Source: Microbacterium sp. MYb62
GTDB lineage: Bacteria; Actinomycetota; Actinomycetes; Actinomycetales; Microbacteriaceae
DNA: 64,000 nt
NCBI RefSeq assembly: GCF_002979475.1
Contig: NZ_PCOY01000001.1
Location: 434,001-498,000 of the forward strand
Reading direction: 5' to 3'
Position numbers and translations under genes: made by a program. Each line of letters starts with the position of its first letter. Position 1 is the stretch's first letter. Under the pieces are notes generated by a model. It was not told the DNA's origin and made no database searches. It was given only the letters and a program-made list of their open reading frames with translations. Shown here in pieces: positions 35,486 through 45,653 of this stretch.

Positions 35486-36547
35486 TCAGCGTCCGCGGAA
35501 ACGACGGGTCGCGTCCTGCACCTCTCCGACCAGCTCCTCCAGGATGTCCTCGAGGAACAGCACCGCCGTCGTGTTCCCCTGCGCGTCGCGCACCTTGGCC
35601 AGGTGACGCCCCGCGCGACGCATGACGGCGAGGGCATCCTCCAGATCCGTGTCCTCCTGGACCGGCACCATGTGATGGATGCGCTTGGCGGGGATGGGTT
35701 CGATCATCTTGGTCTCCGCGTCCGGGCCCTCGGACGCACGAAGGATGTCCTTCAGATGCACGTATCCGATCGGCACGGACTCGGCGTCGACGATCACGTA
35801 GCGCGAGAATCCATAGCGGGCGACGGCCTTCTCGACGTCGTCCGGCGTCGTGGACTGCGGCAGCGTCACCAGATCGCTCAGGGGCACGGCGACGTCCCGT
35901 GCCTTCTTGTCGGTGAACTCGACCGCCGCGGCGACCGTTCCCGCGGCGTCCATGAGCACGCCCTCGCGGCGCGACTGACTGACGATGGTCGCGACCTCGT
36001 CGAGGGTGAACGTCGATGCCGCCTCGTTCTTCGGCTCGACGCGGAACAGGCGCAGGACGCCGTTGGCGGCCGCATTGAGCACCCAGATCACCGGCATGAA
36101 CACCTTCGACACCCACACGAGCGGCGGGGCCAGGATCAGCACGGCACGATCGGGCACCGAGAACGCCAGGTTCTTCGGCACCATCTCACCGAACACCACG
36201 TGCAGGAACGACACGATCAGCAGCGCGATCGTGAACGAGACCGCGTCGACGACGCCGTCCGGCCAGCCGAGTGCGTGCAGCGGCACGGAGAGCAGATGGT
36301 GGATCGCGGGTTCGGAGACGTTCAGGATGAGCAGCGAACAGATCGTGATGCCCAGCTGCGACGTCGCGAGCATCAGCGTCGCGTGCTCCATCGCGTACAA
36401 CGCCGTCTTGGCGGCGCGGGATCCCTGATCGGCACGTGGCTCGATCTGCGACCGTCGAGCCGAGATCACCGCGAACTCGGCGCCGACGAAGAAGGCGTTC
36501 GCGACCAGGAGCACGACCAGCCATGCGAGTCCTCCCCAATCGTTCAT
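35486..36547 (-). CDS. CNNM/CBS-domain protein, short form (CorC/TlyC-like)
   Basis: 353 residues. A CNNM transmembrane domain (about residues 1-190: ANAFFVGAEFAVISARRSQIE, SQLGITICSLLILNVSEPA, VVFGEMVPKNLAFS), then a CBS pair (about 205-335). It lacks the C-terminal CorC/HlyC domain of its neighbour. CNNM proteins are linked to magnesium and cobalt efflux. The ATG overlaps the stop of the longer homologue in an ATGA, so the two are translated in tandem and may work as a hetero-oligomer. Confidence 0.9.
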   Translation of the reverse strand: MNDWGGLAWLVVLLVANAFFVGAEFAVISARRSQIEPRADQGSRAAKTALYAMEHATLMLATSQLGITICSLLILNVSEPAIHHLLSVPLHALGWPDGVVDAVSFTIALLIVSFLHVVFGEMVPKNLAFSVPDRAVLILAPPLVWVSKVFMPVIWVLNAAANGVLRLFRVEPKNEAASTFTLDEVATIVSQSRREGVLMDAAGTVAAAVEFTDKKARDVAVPLSDLVTLPQSTTPDDVEKAVARYGFSRYVIVDAESVPIGYVHLKDILRASEGPDAETKMIEPIPAKRIHHMVPVQEDTDLEDALAVMRRAGRHLAKVRDAQGNTTAVLFLEDILEELVGEVQDATRRFRGR

Positions 36548-37860
36548 CGGGTGGCCTCCTCTTCGCCGTCGAGCGGACTCGGGACGTAGCGCACGCGATC
36601 GACGCGTCGGCCGTCCATCCGGACGACCTGCAGCGCGCCGCTGTCGAGCGGAACCTCATCACCGACGGAAGGCACCCGTTCGAGCACGCTCATGACGTAG
36701 CCGCCGACGGTGTCGTACACATCGCCTTCCGGCACCTCCACGCCGGCACGACGGCGCAGTTCATCGGGGCGCAGCTCACCGGGGAAGGTGATCCCCTCCC
36801 GGTTGCGGATGACTCCGGCCCTGGTCCGGTCGTGCTCGTCCGCGACCTCTCCGACCAGTTCCTCGACGAGGTCCTCCAGGGTCACGAGCCCGGCCGTGCC
36901 TCCATATTCGTCGACGACGACGGCGAGCTGGTAGCCGCGTGCGCGGAGCTCGGCGATCAGTCCGTCGACGTGCGCGGTCTCGGGAACCCGGAGAGGATCG
37001 GTGGACAGCGCGCCGACGGGCACTTCGGTGCGGCGATCCCGCGGCACCGAGATCGCCGCTTTCAGGTGCACGACGCCCATGATGTCGTCGAGGTCATCGC
37101 CGTACACGGGGAAGCGGCTGTGGCCGGTGCGTCGTGCGAGCTGGATCACGTCGTCCGCGGAATCGCCCGCGGCGATCGCATGCATGCTCGGGCGGGCCGT
37201 CATCACATCGGCGGCGGTGAGTCGGGAGAACATCAGGGTGCGATCGAGCAGCGATGCGGTATCGGCTTCCAGCAGACCCGCGTTCGCCGAGCGTCGGACC
37301 AGCGACGACAGCTCCTCCGCGCTGCGCGCTCCGGAGAGCTCCTCCTTGGGCTCGATCCCCATGCTGCGCAGCACGCCGTTGGCGCTGCCGTTGAGCACGA
37401 CGACGGCGGGTTTGAACACCGTCGTGAACGCGATCTGGAAGGGGATCACGAGCTTCGCCGTGGCGAGAGGCAGGGCGAGCGCGAAGTTCTTGGGAACGAG
37501 CTCACCGAGGATCATCGAGAGCACGGTGGCGATCAGCATGGCCACGATCGTCGCGATCGGAGCGACGGCGGCCTCCGGGATGCTCCAGACGAGCAGGGTC
37601 GGACGAAGAAGGTTCGACAGCGCCGGCTCCATCGTGTAACCGGTGAGCAGCGTGGTCAGGGTGATGCCGAGCTGCGCAGCGGACAGATGCGTCGAGGTGT
37701 GCTTGAGGGCGCTGATCGTGAGCGAGAGCCGCGATTCACCGCGTGCCTGCCGGGCCTCGAGGTCGGCGCGGTCGAGGTTCACCAGCGCGAACTCGCTTGC
37801 GACGAAGAGGCCGGTGCCGACCGTGAGCAGGAGCCCCACGCCCAACATGATGTAGTCCAT
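36544..37860 (-). CDS. CNNM/CBS/CorC-domain protein, long form
   Basis: 438 residues from the ATG behind AGGAGAGGA. CNNM domain ([53 protein letters not shown]), a CBS pair with the linking phrase [21 protein letters not shown], and a C-terminal CorC_HlyC domain with [21 protein letters not shown] likely divalent-cation exporter or its regulator. On the minus strand a CATAAT hexamer about 70 bases upstream may be the -10 box. Confidence 0.92.
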   Translation of the reverse strand: MDYIMLGVGLLLTVGTGLFVASEFALVNLDRADLEARQARGESRLSLTISALKHTSTHLSAAQLGITLTTLLTGYTMEPALSNLLRPTLLVWSIPEAAVAPIATIVAMLIATVLSMILGELVPKNFALALPLATAKLVIPFQIAFTTVFKPAVVVLNGSANGVLRSMGIEPKEELSGARSAEELSSLVRRSANAGLLEADTASLLDRTLMFSRLTAADVMTARPSMHAIAAGDSADDVIQLARRTGHSRFPVYGDDLDDIMGVVHLKAAISVPRDRRTEVPVGALSTDPLRVPETAHVDGLIAELRARGYQLAVVVDEYGGTAGLVTLEDLVEELVGEVADEHDRTRAGVIRNREGITFPGELRPDELRRRAGVEVPEGDVYDTVGGYVMSVLERVPSVGDEVPLDSGALQVVRMDGRRVDRVRYVPSPLDGEEEATR

Positions 37861-37972
37861 CAGCGGTTCCTCTCCTGTGAGAGAGGCGGACAGTGGGGCG
37901 ATGTTCTGCAACTGGGAGGGTCGTCCATTATGCCGACGATTGTACCGAAGACGACCGGGTGCGCGCTCGCGA

Positions 37973-39439
37973 TCACCAGCTGACCGGCAGCGCCTTCCCT
38001 TCTTCGTATCCTGCCGCCGACTGCAGCCCGACCAGAGCCCGATCATGGAACTCCGGCACGGACGAGGCGCCGGCGTACGTGAACGACGAGCGCACACCCG
38101 AGGTGATCATGTCCAGAAGGTCCTCGATGCCGGGGCGCAGCGGGTCGAGATAGATCTTCGACGAGGAGATGCCTTCGGCGAAGAGCTCCTTGCGAGCGCG
38201 CTCGTAGGCATCGAGACGCCCGAACCGCGCCTGGACGGCCTTGGTCGAAGCCATGCCCCAGGATTCCTTGAACAGGCGCCCCTCGGCATCGCGCTGCAGC
38301 TCTCCCGGGGCCTCGATCGTCCCGGCGAACCAGGACCCGACCATGACGGATGCGGCTCCGGCGGCGAGGGCCAGTGCCACGTCGCGCGGGTACCTCACGC
38401 CACCGTCGGCCCAGACGTGGGCGCCGAGCTCCCGTGCCGCCTGCGCAGTCTCGAGCACGGCGGAGAACTGCGGGCGACCGACCGCGGTCATCATGCGGGT
38501 GGTGCACATCGCGCCGGGGCCGACGCCGACCTTGAGGATCGATGCGCCGGCGTCGACCAGATCGGCCACCCCGTCGGCGGTGACGATGTTGCCCGCCACG
38601 ACCGGCAGCCCCAGGTCGAGGTCGGCGATGGCGCGGAGCGCTCTCAGCATCCCGTCCTGGTGGCCGTGCGCCGTGTCGACGACAAGGACGTCGACTCCGG
38701 CCGCGGCCAGCGCCTTCGCCTTTGCGGCGACGTCGCCGTTGATGCCGACCGCCGCCGCGACGGCGAGCCGACCGTCGTCATCGACAGCGGGTCGGTACAG
38801 CGTCGACCGCAACGCACTGCGGGCGCTCAGCGTGCCGACCAGGTGTCCGTGGTGCACGACGGTCACCATCTCCACATCGGCGGCGGTGATGACGTCGAAC
38901 GCGTGCCGCTCCGAGCCGATGTCGTCCGCGTCGATGGACGGTGTGCCGCGATGCACGAGGTCGCCGAGCTGCGCATCGGGAAGCGCGGTCGCGAGGCGCG
39001 TCGCCGGGAGGATGCCGAGGATGCGCTCGGCATCGATCGGCCCCTCCCCTCGCGCGTCCCCCCGCGCGACGACGATCCCGTGCCCTGTCGTCGGGGGAAG
39101 CAGGCGGAGGGCGTCGGCGACGGACGCCTCCGGCGGCAGCACGAGCGGGGTGTCCCACAGGACCGGCTGCGCCTTCACCTCTCGGATCGCGGCATCCAGA
39201 TCCTGCAACGGGAGGTCCTGCGGCAGAACGCCGAGCGCACCTCGACGTGCGAGCACGGCCGCGATGCGGGGCCCCGTCACGGAGTTCATGTTCGCCGCCA
39301 CCAGCGGCAGCGTCGCCGGAGTGCCGTCCTGCGGGGCGAGATCGACCTGGAGACGGCTGGTGACCGCCGATCGACGCGGTACCAGGAAGACGTCGGAGTA
39401 GGTCAGATCGACGGTCGGCTGCGCTCCAGAGAACTTCAT
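37973..39439 (-). CDS. guaB1: GuaB1-type IMP dehydrogenase-related protein (likely GMP reductase)
   Basis: 488 residues. An IMPDH/GMPR barrel with inserted CBS domains: start LTYSDVFLVPRRSAVTSRLQVDL, VDTAHGHQDGMLRALRAI, catalytic loop VGVGPGAMCTTRMMTAVG with the nucleophilic Cys, then AGAASVMVGSWFAGT and FKESWGMASTKAVQ. The GuaB1 subgroup of actinomycetes is separate from true GuaB; I recall that it was shown to act as a GMP reductase in mycobacteria, giving purine salvage. It diverges from kgd over 160 bases. Confidence 0.93.
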   Translation of the reverse strand: MKFSGAQPTVDLTYSDVFLVPRRSAVTSRLQVDLAPQDGTPATLPLVAANMNSVTGPRIAAVLARRGALGVLPQDLPLQDLDAAIREVKAQPVLWDTPLVLPPEASVADALRLLPPTTGHGIVVARGDARGEGPIDAERILGILPATRLATALPDAQLGDLVHRGTPSIDADDIGSERHAFDVITAADVEMVTVVHHGHLVGTLSARSALRSTLYRPAVDDDGRLAVAAAVGINGDVAAKAKALAAAGVDVLVVDTAHGHQDGMLRALRAIADLDLGLPVVAGNIVTADGVADLVDAGASILKVGVGPGAMCTTRMMTAVGRPQFSAVLETAQAARELGAHVWADGGVRYPRDVALALAAGAASVMVGSWFAGTIEAPGELQRDAEGRLFKESWGMASTKAVQARFGRLDAYERARKELFAEGISSSKIYLDPLRPGIEDLLDMITSGVRSSFTYAGASSVPEFHDRALVGLQSAAGYEEGKALPVSW

Positions 39440-39507
39440 GCTTCCACGGTACCCAGATCGCGACGCGGTGGGCGCTCGGCTTCGACGATTCCCCAGGCGA
39501 AACACGT

Positions 39508-39513
39508 TAGGCT
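39508..39513 (+). promoter_or_regulatory. Possible -10 box of kgd
   Basis: TAGGCT within ACACGTTAGGCTTG, about 87 bases before the kgd start. It fits the TANNNT form, but no good -35 is visible at 17-18 bases. Weak. Confidence 0.3.
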
Positions 39514-39599
39514 TGTTGGTCGAGAGTGTGCGGGCCCGAACGCATCCTGCGTCGACGTCCGCACCAGAGAGCTTCAGCGATGAAAGAGGGCGATCGAGA

Positions 39600-42500
39600 G
39601 TGTCGAACCAGGTGACCGGCGTCAACGGCGACGGGGGGTTCGGAGCCAATTCCTGGCTCGTTGAAGAGCTCTACGAGCAGTTCAAGGTGAACCGCGACTC
39701 CGTCGACAAGGAGTGGTGGCCCATCCTGGAGAAGTACCACTCCGAGGCGGCGTCCGCTGCTCCCGCATCCGCCGCCGACGCCCCGGCGCAGCCGGCGCAT
39801 CCCGTTACGGCGCCCATCCCCGTGATCGGCTCGCAGCCGGTGGCACGCACGACGGCGAAGCCGGCCGCTGCCGCGCCGATTCCGGCGCAGGCTCCGAAGC
39901 CGGCGCCGAAGCCCGAATCCAAGGAGACCCCGGATCCTGTCGAGGAGGACAAGGTCACTCCTCTGCGCGGCCTCCCGAAGACCCTCGCCGCCAACATGGA
40001 CGAGTCGCTCACCGTCCCGACGGCGACCAGCGTGCGCACGGTGCCGGCGAAGCTGATGATCGACAACCGCATCGTCATCAACAACCACATGGCGCGCACC
40101 CGCGGCGGCAAGATCAGCTTCACCCACCTCATCGGCTGGGCGCTCATCCGCACGCTCGACGAGTTCCGCAGCCAGAACGTCTTCTACGCCGAGGTCGACG
40201 GCAAGCCCTCGGTGGTCGCACCGGCACACGTCAACCTGGGCATCGCGATCGACCTGCCCAAGCCCGACGGCACGCGTGCGCTCATGGTGCCCAGCATCAA
40301 GCGCGCCGACACCATGACGTTCACCGAGTACCTCTCCGCCTACGAGGACCTGGTCACCCGCGCCCGCGGCAACAAGCTGACCGCCGGTGACTTCCAGGGC
40401 ACGACGGTGTCCCTCACGAACCCCGGCGGCATCGGCACGGTGCACTCCGTACCGCGTCTGATGAAGGGCCAGGGCTGCATCATCGGCGCCGGTGCCCTCG
40501 AGTACCCGGCCGAGTTCCAGGGCGCGAGCTCGAAGACACTCAACGAACTCGCCATCGGCAAGACGATCACGCTGACCAGCACCTACGACCACCGCGTCAT
40601 CCAGGGTGCCGGCTCCGGCGAGTTCCTCAAGAAGGTGCACGAGCTGCTCATCGGCCAGCGCGGCTTCTACGACGACATCTTCGCGGCGCTGCGCATCCCG
40701 TACGCGCCGATCCGCTGGAACCCGGACATCGCCGTCGACCTCGCCGAGCGCGTCGACAAGCAGTCCCGCGTGCAGGAGCTCATCAACTCCTTCCGCGTGC
40801 GCGGTCACCTGATGGCCGACATCGACCCGCTGGAGTATGTGCAGCGCTCGCACCCCGACCTCGAGATCGAGAGCCACGGACTCACGTTCTGGGACCTCGA
40901 CCGCGAGTTCGTCACCGGCGGCTTCGGCGGACGTCGCATCGCCAAGCTCCGCGACATCCTCGGTGTGCTCCGCGACTCGTACTGCCGCACGCTCGGCATC
41001 GAGTACATGCACATCCAGGATCCCGAGCAGCGACGCTGGTTCCAGGAGAAGGTCGAGGTCAAGTACCAGAAGCCCGGCCACGACGAGCAGCTGCGCGTCC
41101 TGCGCAAGCTCAACGAGGCGGAGGCCTTCGAGACCTTCCTGCAGACCAAGTTCGTCGGCCAGAAGCGCTTCTCGCTCGAAGGCGGCGAATCGCTGATCCC
41201 GCTGCTCGACGAGATCCTGCAGGGCGCGGCCACCGCCGGCCTCGAAGGCGCCGCGATCGGCATGGCCCACCGCGGCCGCCTGAACGTGCTGACCAACATC
41301 GCGGGCAAGACCTACGGACAGGTCTTCCGCGAGTTCGAGGGCACGCAGACCCCGGGCAACCAGCGCGGCTCCGGCGATGTGAAGTACCACCTCGGCACCG
41401 AGGGCACCTTCGTCGCCGACGACGAGTCCGAACTCCCGGTCTACCTCGCCGCCAACCCCTCGCACCTCGAGACGGTCGACGGCGTGCTGGAGGGCATCGT
41501 CCGCGCGAAGCAGGATCGCAAGCCGATCGGCACCTTCGCCTGGCTGCCGATCCTCGTGCACGGCGACGCGGCTTTCGCGGGCCAGGGTGTCGTCGTCGAG
41601 ACGCTGCAGATGTCGCAGCTGCGCGGCTACCGCACCGGCGGCACGATCCACGTGGTCGTGAACAACCAGGTCGGATTCACCACGACCCCGAACGACGGTC
41701 GCACATCGATCTACTCGACCGATGTCGCCAAGACGATCCAGGCGCCCGTCTTCCACGTGAACGGCGACGACCCCGAGGCCGTCATCCACGTCGCGCAGCT
41801 CGCGTTCGAATACCGCGAGCGCTTCCACCGCGACGTCGTGATCGACCTGGTCTGCTACCGTCGACGCGGTCACAACGAGGGCGACGACCCTTCGATGACG
41901 CAGCCGCTGATGACCGACCTGATCCAGGCGAAGCGCTCGGTCCGCCGGCTGTACACCGAGTCGCTCGTCGGTCGCGGTGACATCACCGAGCAGGAGTACG
42001 ACGAGGCGAAGGCCGACTTCCAGAACCGTCTGGAGATCGCGTTCGCTGAGACGCACGCGGCTGAGACCGGCGCCCTGCCGATCGCCCCGGAGCTGCCCCC
42101 CGTCGACGACCAGGTCGGCGCTCCGGAGATCACCGGCGTGCCCAACGAGGTCATCCAGCTGATCGGCGATGCGTTCGTGAACAAGCCTGAGGGCTTCACG
42201 GTGCACCCGAAGATCCAGCAGCTGCTGGAGAAGCGTCTCGACATGAGCCGCAATGGCGGCATCGACTGGGGCTTCGGCGAGCTGCTCGCGTTCGGCTCCC
42301 TGCTCGTGGAGGGCACCCCGGTGCGCCTCGCGGGGCAGGACGCCCGCCGTGGCACGTTCGTGCAGCGCCACGCGACCCTGCACGACCGCGCGAACGGCCA
42401 GGAGTGGCTGCCGCTGTCGAACCTGTCCGATGCGCAGGGACGCTTCTTCGTCTACGACTCCCTGCTCAGCGAGTACGCCGCCCTCGGCTTCGAGTACGGC

Positions 42501-43286
42501 TACTCGGTGGAGGCTCCGGAAGCCCTCGTGCTCTGGGAGGCCCAGTTCGGCGACTTCGTCAACGGCGCCCAGTCCGTCATCGACGAGTACATCTCGGCCG
42601 CCGAGCAGAAGTGGGGCCAGCAGTCCAGCGTGACCCTGCTCCTCCCCCACGGCTACGAGGGCCAGGGACCGGATCACTCCTCGGCGCGCATCGAGCGCTT
42701 CCTGCAGCTGTGCGCACAGGAGAACATGATCGTCTCGCGTCCGTCGACGCCCGCGTCGTACTTCCACCTGCTGCGCCGCCAGGCCTACGCCCGCCCGCGC
42801 AAGCCGCTGATCGTCTTCACCCCGAAGGCGATGCTGCGTCTGCGCGGCGCGACGAGCCCGGTCGAGGCGTTCACGCAGGGCCGTTTCGAACCGGTGATCG
42901 ACGACGACCGCGGTCTCGATCGCTCCGCCGTCAAGCGCGTGCTCGTGCACTCGGGCAAGGTGCACTGGGATCTGCGTGCCGAGCTCGAGAAGAACCCGAA
43001 CCCCGAGGTCGCCCTCGTCCGGCTCGAGCAGCTGTACCCGACGCCGATCGAAGAGCTCAAGGCCATCACCGACTCGTACCCGAACGCCGAGCTGGTGTGG
43101 GTGCAGGAGGAGCCGGAGAACCAGGGCGCCTGGCCGTTCCTGGCGCTCGCCTTCGCCGACGTGCCCGGAGACCGTTCGTTCCGCCCGGTCTCCCGTCCGG
43201 CATCGGCTTCGCCGGCCACCGGGTCGTCGAAGGTCCACGCCGCCGAGCAGGCAGCACTGATCCGTTCGGCCGTCACGCTCGGCTGA
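39600..43286 (+). CDS. kgd: Multifunctional 2-oxoglutarate decarboxylase/dehydrogenase E1 with succinyltransferase domain
   Basis: 1228 residues from a GTG behind AGAGGG. Order: the E1o N-terminal segment (FGANSWLVEELYEQFKVN), an Ala/Pro linker (about 40-110), an E2-type succinyltransferase domain (about 115-350, with YDHRVIQGAGSGEF), then the thiamine-diphosphate E1 core (AAIGMAHRGRLNVLTN, HVNGDDPEAVIHVAQLA and RRRGHNEGDDPSMTQP) and the transketolase-like C-terminus. No lipoyl domain is present, as usual for actinobacterial Kgd, which uses the pyruvate-complex E2/E3. This is a TCA-cycle enzyme, usually controlled by GarA/OdhI-type FHA proteins. Confidence 0.97.
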   Translation: MSNQVTGVNGDGGFGANSWLVEELYEQFKVNRDSVDKEWWPILEKYHSEAASAAPASAADAPAQPAHPVTAPIPVIGSQPVARTTAKPAAAAPIPAQAPKPAPKPESKETPDPVEEDKVTPLRGLPKTLAANMDESLTVPTATSVRTVPAKLMIDNRIVINNHMARTRGGKISFTHLIGWALIRTLDEFRSQNVFYAEVDGKPSVVAPAHVNLGIAIDLPKPDGTRALMVPSIKRADTMTFTEYLSAYEDLVTRARGNKLTAGDFQGTTVSLTNPGGIGTVHSVPRLMKGQGCIIGAGALEYPAEFQGASSKTLNELAIGKTITLTSTYDHRVIQGAGSGEFLKKVHELLIGQRGFYDDIFAALRIPYAPIRWNPDIAVDLAERVDKQSRVQELINSFRVRGHLMADIDPLEYVQRSHPDLEIESHGLTFWDLDREFVTGGFGGRRIAKLRDILGVLRDSYCRTLGIEYMHIQDPEQRRWFQEKVEVKYQKPGHDEQLRVLRKLNEAEAFETFLQTKFVGQKRFSLEGGESLIPLLDEILQGAATAGLEGAAIGMAHRGRLNVLTNIAGKTYGQVFREFEGTQTPGNQRGSGDVKYHLGTEGTFVADDESELPVYLAANPSHLETVDGVLEGIVRAKQDRKPIGTFAWLPILVHGDAAFAGQGVVVETLQMSQLRGYRTGGTIHVVVNNQVGFTTTPNDGRTSIYSTDVAKTIQAPVFHVNGDDPEAVIHVAQLAFEYRERFHRDVVIDLVCYRRRGHNEGDDPSMTQPLMTDLIQAKRSVRRLYTESLVGRGDITEQEYDEAKADFQNRLEIAFAETHAAETGALPIAPELPPVDDQVGAPEITGVPNEVIQLIGDAFVNKPEGFTVHPKIQQLLEKRLDMSRNGGIDWGFGELLAFGSLLVEGTPVRLAGQDARRGTFVQRHATLHDRANGQEWLPLSNLSDAQGRFFVYDSLLSEYAALGFEYGYSVEAPEALVLWEAQFGDFVNGAQSVIDEYISAAEQKWGQQSSVTLLLPHGYEGQGPDHSSARIERFLQLCAQENMIVSRPSTPASYFHLLRRQAYARPRKPLIVFTPKAMLRLRGATSPVEAFTQGRFEPVIDDDRGLDRSAVKRVLVHSGKVHWDLRAELEKNPNPEVALVRLEQLYPTPIEELKAITDSYPNAELVWVQEEPENQGAWPFLALAFADVPGDRSFRPVSRPASASPATGSSKVHAAEQAALIRSAVTLG

Positions 43287-43296
43287 GCCATCGGAC

Positions 43297-43334
43297 GAGA
43301 AGGGCGCCCCGACCTCGGTCGGGGCGCCCTTCTC
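43297..43334. terminator. Bidirectional terminator between kgd and the acetyltransferase
   Basis: An 18-base-pair perfect stem (GAGAAGGGCGCCCCGACC with its complement at 43317-43334), ending in TTCTC. It lies between convergent genes. Confidence 0.85.
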
Positions 43335-43340
43335 GTGTGT

Positions 43341-44645
43341 TCAGTACCAGATGTCGAGCGAGGGCGACGGGAATGCGATCAGTGCCCGGTCGAGCGCCTC
43401 GACGGCGGAGGGCTCCGCGGTGATCCGCCCGGCGCCGTGCAGAGACGACGCGCGGACTCCGCCCGCGTACAGGGTGGACAGCGTCGCGACGTCGAGTGCG
43501 ATGTCGACATCGACGTCTTCCTCCGCCACTTCGACCGTCGCGACACCGGACGTATCCACACGGAGCCGCCAGACGCCGTCCGCGAATCCCAATGAGTCCT
43601 CCACCCGGAGCACGGTGTCGAGCGGTGCGGAGTAGCGGCGTGCCGTCAAAGCGGCCGGGAGGTCGAGGATGCGCAGCCAGCCGTGATCGTGCACCTCCTG
43701 CTTCACGCCGCGGGAGTCGTGCACCAGCCACGGCAGCGGGTCGTCGAGCGGGCGCAGGTCCGCGACCACCTCGTCGACCAGATCATGCTGCAGCGCGAAG
43801 CGCCACAGGGCGGCACGCGCATCCGCGGTCTCGGCGGCGAGCATGCGCACGTCCATCCGGAAGCGGAACGTCCCTCCCGCCTCGGTGACCGTGTAGGCCA
43901 TGACACCGCGCAGCACGCCATCCTCGTCGATGTAGCGCACCCCTCGGGCCTGGTCCCTATCTGTGGAGGGCGCGACGCCCGCGTACCCCTCCCAGCGGCC
44001 CTGCCAGCCCGGGATCCTCCCGGCGACTCCCCGACGGGTGCGCTCATGGACGGCCCCCAGATCGGCGGCCAGCGTCTCGCGGTCGACGTATTCGAGTCGG
44101 CCGGGCGAGGGCGGACCTGCCCAGCCCGCGTGCCGGGTGTCGACGGTCAGCCGGGCGACCGGGATCGCGGCTCCGAAACCGTAGCGGCCGTAGATCGTGG
44201 TCTCGGTGACCGTCAGCCCCGCGACGGGGACGCCGGCGGATGCCGCGGCGCGCAGTTCGCCCTCGAGCAGCGCCCTGGCGATGCCACGGCGGCGGTGCGT
44301 CGCAGAGACGGTGACGACACTGATCGCCCACATCCCGATCTCGCCACCGCCGGGAAGCGTGAGCGGGGTCACCCAGCCGTTGACGGTCGCCACCGGAAGA
44401 GCCGCGTCCGATGCGTTCTTCTCGTAGACCCCGACGTTGCGGCGGGCGGCGAACGTCTTCCGCGCCTGGGCGAGCTTCTCCGCACTCGGATCGGCGCCGA
44501 GGAAGCCGCGGTCGACGGCGCGCACGAACGGTGCGCCGCTCGCATCATCGGTCAGATCGACGACGCGATAGTCGAGATCGGCAACGGCCAGTCGTTCGCT
44601 CGAAGTGGTGTCGGCGGGAACGTCGCGCGCATCGATGAAGGTCAT
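43341..44645 (-). CDS. Eis-like GNAT acetyltransferase
   Basis: 434 residues, the size of Eis-family proteins, which are two GNAT folds plus a sterol-carrier-like C-terminal domain. N-terminal GNAT: VVTVSATHRRRGIARALLEGEL with the acetyl-CoA loop near residues 117-124, then TTIYGRYGFGAAIP. The C-terminal end is PSLDIWY, a free carboxylate ending in an aromatic residue, as in Eis, where it acts as general acid. Eis enzymes acetylate amines of aminoglycosides or proteins. The native substrate here is unknown. It lies 33 bases downstream of the rsrA stop. Confidence 0.85.
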   Translation of the reverse strand: MTFIDARDVPADTTSSERLAVADLDYRVVDLTDDASGAPFVRAVDRGFLGADPSAEKLAQARKTFAARRNVGVYEKNASDAALPVATVNGWVTPLTLPGGGEIGMWAISVVTVSATHRRRGIARALLEGELRAAASAGVPVAGLTVTETTIYGRYGFGAAIPVARLTVDTRHAGWAGPPSPGRLEYVDRETLAADLGAVHERTRRGVAGRIPGWQGRWEGYAGVAPSTDRDQARGVRYIDEDGVLRGVMAYTVTEAGGTFRFRMDVRMLAAETADARAALWRFALQHDLVDEVVADLRPLDDPLPWLVHDSRGVKQEVHDHGWLRILDLPAALTARRYSAPLDTVLRVEDSLGFADGVWRLRVDTSGVATVEVAEEDVDVDIALDVATLSTLYAGGVRASSLHGAGRITAEPSAVEALDRALIAFPSPSLDIWY

Positions 44646-44678
44646 CGTTCCACACTACCGACGGCGGCGGAGGTGGGC

Positions 44679-44924
44679 TCAGTGCTGTGCGGCCTGCACC
44701 GCACGCAGACGCGCGAACACCTGGTCGCGCAGCTCCTCGGGGGCCGTCTCTTTGCAGGCGCGAGCGATCACGTCGGTGAGAGTGGTCGCGACGAGAGCCT
44801 CATCCCGGCAGGAGGGGCAGTTCTCCAGATGCTCGCGGATCTCGGTGTGCTCGGTCTTGCACACCTCGTTGCGGAGGTACTCCTCCAGATCCTGACGCGC
44901 TTTGTCGCAGCCGCAGTCACTCAT
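44679..44924 (-). CDS. rsrA: Zinc-binding anti-sigma factor of SigR (RsrA-like)
   Basis: 81 residues. ZAS motif HLENCPSC (His32, Cys36, Cys39) with N-terminal Cys4/Cys6 as the extra ligand, matching RsrA/RshA. Reduced zinc-bound protein holds the sigma factor; disulfide stress releases it. ATGA overlap with the sigma gene gives coupled, near-stoichiometric synthesis. Confidence 0.95.
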   Translation of the reverse strand: MSDCGCDKARQDLEEYLRNEVCKTEHTEIREHLENCPSCRDEALVATTLTDVIARACKETAPEELRDQVFARLRAVQAAQH

Positions 44925-45583
44925 TTCTTGCTCCTCGTCTCAGCCGCGGCGATGCCCCGCTCAGCGGCGTAATCTGCCAACAGCTCCCGCAGCATCCGCC
45001 TGCCACGATGCAGGCGGCTCATCACGGTGCCGATGGGGGTCTTCATGATGTCGGCGATCTCCTGATACGCGAAGCCCTCGACATCGGCGAGATACACCGC
45101 GAGCCGGAAGTCCTCCGGAACCGCCTGCAGCGCGTCTTTGACGACAGACGCGGGCATGCGGTCGATGGCCTCCGCCTCCGCGGAACGGCTGTGCGACGCC
45201 GTCGTGGACTCGGCTCCGCCCAGCTGCCAGTCCTCGAGTTCGTCGATCGTGCCCTGATAGGGCTCGCGCTGGCGCTTGCGGTAGATGTTGATGTACGTGT
45301 TCGTGAGGATGCGGTACAACCACGCCTTGAGGTTCGTCCCCTGCGAGAACGTCGACCAGGAGCCGTACGCCTTCACGAACGTCTCCTGCACGAGGTCGGC
45401 GGCGTCGGCGGGGTTGCGCGTCATGCGCATCGCGGCGGCGTAGAGCTGATCCATGAAAGGGATCGCCTGCTCCTCGAACTCCCGTCGGGGGTCGCCGACG
45501 ATGTCTGCGGTTGCGGTGTCATCCATCACGGGCCAGTCTAGGCCGCTGAGGTCGATCACCTCGCGCTCCAACGTCGCCGGCAT
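44921..45583 (-). CDS. sigR: ECF sigma factor of disulfide/heat stress (SigR/SigH-like)
   Basis: 220 residues from the ATG behind AAGGAG. Region 2: [34 protein letters not shown], then [25 protein letters not shown]. Region 4: [44 protein letters not shown] (seen here as VPEDF). This is the SigR/SigH group that controls thioredoxin, mycothiol and protease genes. A typical autoregulatory GGAAT-N18-GTT promoter is not clearly present upstream; only GGAAG with a poor partner is seen. Confidence 0.94.
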   Translation of the reverse strand: MPATLEREVIDLSGLDWPVMDDTATADIVGDPRREFEEQAIPFMDQLYAAAMRMTRNPADAADLVQETFVKAYGSWSTFSQGTNLKAWLYRILTNTYINIYRKRQREPYQGTIDELEDWQLGGAESTTASHSRSAEAEAIDRMPASVVKDALQAVPEDFRLAVYLADVEGFAYQEIADIMKTPIGTVMSRLHRGRRMLRELLADYAAERGIAAAETRSKK

Positions 45584-45653
45584 TCTCTCTCCTTCGTGTC
45601 AGGGGCCACGTCTTTCGCGACGAAGCTTCCTGCGTTTACTAAGGTGAGAACCG

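Noticed and set aside
39507..43238. A 1243-codon open frame antisense to kgd
   Set aside because: A shadow of high-GC codon bias: kgd itself is unmistakable over the whole span, and the antisense product is an Arg/Asp/Val-rich low-complexity string without domains.
45584..45653. SigR-type autoregulatory promoter before sigR
   Set aside because: GGAAG is present on the minus strand, but the GTT partner at 18-19 bases is missing, so it does not meet the consensus.
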